Shown in pieces: positions 62,518 through 64,000 of a DNA stretch of 64,000 nucleotides. The number at the start of each line of letters is the position of its first letter. Positions within the stretch are counted from its first letter, which is position 1. A program made the position numbers and the translations under genes. This stretch comes from Bacteroidota bacterium (GTDB taxonomy: Bacteria; Bacteroidota; Bacteroidia; Bacteroidales; JAGONC01), in NCBI GenBank assembly GCA_026391695.1, contig JAPLDP010000042.1, positions 16,987-80,986 of the forward strand, read 5' to 3'. The notes under the pieces were generated by a model, which worked only from the letters and a program-made list of their open reading frames with translations, was not told where the DNA came from and did not search any database.

Positions 62518-63654
62518 TCATCCGTCGCCGACCATTAACTTCCTGACCGGTCTGAATTCATTGCGAATAATCGTCCATCTTTCTGGATATCTGTTCATCA
62601 GATAGAGAATTTTTGCATTATGCTTCTTGATAGCATCAGTAATCGCAGGAGCAGATATTGGTGTAGGGCAATGACTTCCAACATTTTCGCTGATCAACTT
62701 TTTATTGTTTGACTTGACTTCACGGGCTGCATTTTCCAACTTTTCTAATAACAGCCATGTCTTCTTATATTTTTCCCCAACAAGAACATCTACCTTGGAA
62801 CAGATTTCATTGTAAGCGAATTGGTCAAAATTAAGATGCCATCCATATATTCTTATTACTTTCGGGCTCCGGATTTTATCAATATTTTTTGCGAAAATGA
62901 TTGCATTTTCTATGATCTTGAGTAAATGCCTTATATCACCTGTATAAGTCCGGATCCTTTCTGTGGCTCTTTCTTCGAGAGTGCATGTAATACCAAATTG
63001 CTCAGCGAAGTCAGTAATATAATGCTGGCAAAGGTTCATAAGACTTTCACCATAATTTCTCCGGCTTCTTTCCAATTCATTCCAGATGTTTGAATAACGT
63101 GACATAAGTGAAATGGTACTCTCAGTGACTGTATTGTGTATTAGATTGTCAGAGCGGATAATTGAAAATGTTGTTTTCAGGAAATTATATAAAATGAAGC
63201 TAATAATCGATTTATTTTCAGTGGATAACAATTTATTATTTGTACTTACGCCAAAATTGCTGATATTTTCCTTGAAATAGAAAAATAAAATATCCTGGTA
63301 TTCGTCATTTTCATTTGGAAATCTCAATTGAAGAATAATATTAGAGTACTCATCCATGATCTGCACTTGTTTGTTTACAGGGGGAGTTGTTATAAACGGT
63401 ATATTTTCTTTACTGCACCAGATACAAGGATTTTTGTCCTGCCGTTGCTTCTGCAAAATTACCTTACTATCACCTAACTCCATTGCTTCAATGTGACCCG
63501 GCTGAAATTCCCTGGTGACACATCGTGCCTGTATCGTTCCAGATTCAGAATCAAAGTATACGGCAACCACCTTATCAATGCCAGGCAAGAAAGCATGTGC
63601 ATTGCGTAAAATAACTTCAAATGGATGAGATAAGAATGAATAATTTCCTGCCAT
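62518..63654 (-). CDS. Unknown protein with Cys77-x-x-Cys80
   Basis: 378 aa, no signal or membrane helices. The first ~140 residues are mixed alpha/beta (HPFEVILRNAHAFLPGIDKVVAVYFDSE) and contain a CIWC pair (Cys77, Cys80), possibly a metal or redox site. A helical middle follows (HNTVTESTISLMSRYSN), and a C-terminal segment with a possible helix-turn-helix-like AITDAIKKHNAKILYLMNRY. I do not recognise the family. It looks like a regulatory or sensor protein. It has its own -7 element and a palindrome upstream, and an IS66-like element inserted ~200 bp further on. Confidence 0.6.
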   Translation of the reverse strand: MAGNYSFLSHPFEVILRNAHAFLPGIDKVVAVYFDSESGTIQARCVTREFQPGHIEAMELGDSKVILQKQRQDKNPCIWCSKENIPFITTPPVNKQVQIMDEYSNIILQLRFPNENDEYQDILFFYFKENISNFGVSTNNKLLSTENKSIISFILYNFLKTTFSIIRSDNLIHNTVTESTISLMSRYSNIWNELERSRRNYGESLMNLCQHYITDFAEQFGITCTLEERATERIRTYTGDIRHLLKIIENAIIFAKNIDKIRSPKVIRIYGWHLNFDQFAYNEICSKVDVLVGEKYKKTWLLLEKLENAAREVKSNNKKLISENVGSHCPTPISAPAITDAIKKHNAKILYLMNRYPERWTIIRNEFRPVRKLMVGDG

Positions 63655-63679
63655 AATTTAAAAAATTACAGAATATTAA

Positions 63680-63687
63680 GCAAAATT
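63680..63687 (-). promoter_or_regulatory. -7 element before the unknown gene
   Basis: TAATTTTG on the minus strand, TAnnTTTG match, 26 bases before ATG 63654. Confidence 0.45.
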
Positions 63688-63723
63688 AGGGTATTTAATC
63701 ATAAAAATCAAGAAAAATTAAGT

Positions 63724-63739
63724 ATGAAATTAATTTCAT
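63724..63739. promoter_or_regulatory. Perfect 16 bp palindrome upstream of the unknown gene
   Basis: ATGAAATTAATTTCAT, a perfect dyad about 37 bases upstream of the -7 element; related half-sites (TTAATTTCATT) recur at about 63805. Candidate operator. Confidence 0.45.
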
Positions 63740-63864
63740 TAAGGTAAAAATAAAGTAATTAAGTTTAATGGCTTTTATCTTTAATTCAATGAAAATTTAT
63801 TACTTAATTTCATTGTTATCATAATATCAACAAATTATTATTGTATAAAATTTGTCTTTTAATC

Positions 63865-64000
63865 GTAAGCCTTCGGCATGATGCATATTGTTTAGCCTGA
63901 GGTTGTGGTTTACTTTTGCGGATTGATAAATTTCAAGCGCATGAGTAACACCACCGAGCGACAGGCTCAAATGTTTTCCCTTGTGGAAGAATCCCATCAA
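63865..64000 (+). mobile_element. Left end of an IS66-like element, cut by window edge
   Basis: The sequence GTAAGCCTTCGGC at 63865 resembles IS66-family terminal inverted repeats (GTAAGCG..). A TnpA-like gene start follows 76 bases later. The right end and the transposase lie outside the window. Candidate 8-base target duplicate is the sequence just before 63865. Confidence 0.55.
63941..64000 (+). CDS. Start of IS66-like accessory protein TnpA (partial)
   Basis: Twenty codons from ATG 63941 read MSNTTERQAQMFSLVEESHQ, similar to the N-terminus of IS66 accessory TnpA proteins (RQ..MF.LVE..). It runs off the window; identification is based on this short N-terminus and the preceding terminal repeat. 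Confidence 0.45.
   Translation, partial: MSNTTERQAQMFSLVEESHQ

Noticed and set aside
43505..63864. Defence system, prophage or CRISPR in the right half
   Set aside because: No nuclease, helicase, integrase, phage or spacer-repeat signature was seen; only the IS66-like end is mobile.

Overview
The window is a chromosomal segment of a Bacteroidota member, probably Bacteroidales-like. It has moderate to low GC and dense genes in short operons. Lineage markers are a PorQ-like type IX secretion (T9SS) protein, a protein with a T9SS C-terminal sorting domain, a PUR/DUF3276 protein, the parA-parB-DUF5683-lepB block, a LolA-FtsK pair, the nusB-DUF1573-yajC-coaE block, and many TAnnTTTG-type -7 promoter elements just upstream of genes. 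No rRNA, tRNA or CRISPR was seen. Both ends are cut: a metallophosphoesterase on the left and an IS66-like element on the right.

Layout. 1-4236 (+): metallophosphoesterase end, guaA, and a LysM/receptor-fold protein. 4249-12551 (-): lolA-like and ftsK, a secreted protein, lepB, DUF5683, parB, parA and the PUR protein. This is mainly chromosome segregation and envelope biogenesis. 12724-18333 (+): nusB, DUF1573 lipoprotein, yajC, coaE, a small Tudor-like protein and a GH127 arabinofuranosidase. 18343-25101: DedA, PPK2, an aconitase broken by two frameshifts, porQ, recF and DUF721. 25105-33062 (-): GT87 mannosyltransferase-like protein, FAHD hydrolase, DnaQ-like exonuclease, lipoamide acyltransferase E2, a GT2-membrane-Rossmann fusion, and a beta-propeller/transglutaminase. 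33184-43504: rimO, a MORN/YwqK protein, a small lipoprotein, a cobalamin riboswitch driving a BtuB-like TonB receptor, OsmC, Nudix, an M48 lipoprotein, a RelA-like (p)ppGpp synthetase and a class IV aminotransferase.

43568-52375 (-) is an envelope and regulation block: NtrB-like kinase, NtrC-like sigma54 activator, a small helical lipoprotein ending in lysines, two L,D-transpeptidases, an unknown membrane protein and glgB. The lipoprotein shares a helical domain with the neighbouring transpeptidase. With its C-terminal lysines this suggests a Braun-lipoprotein-like tether between outer membrane and peptidoglycan, which is the most interesting hypothesis in the window.

52673-59437: a PhoB-type two-component pair, with the kinase frameshifted twice, diverges from a T9SS cargo gene. 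The shared intergenic region holds a helically phased TTAAC repeat array, a likely operator for the regulator. A CotH-like secreted protein and an ankyrin-phosphatase fusion follow. 59636-62517 (+): Tat-exported DUF362, DUF6599-like and SRPBCC-GyrI proteins. 62518-64000: an unknown cytoplasmic protein with a palindrome in its promoter, then the left end of an IS66-like element.

At several gene 3' ends there are short tandem arrays (CAATGAT heptads or degenerate GATTAGNC octads). They read in the sense direction, often contain the gene's own stop codon, and the longer heptad array gives stops in all frames.
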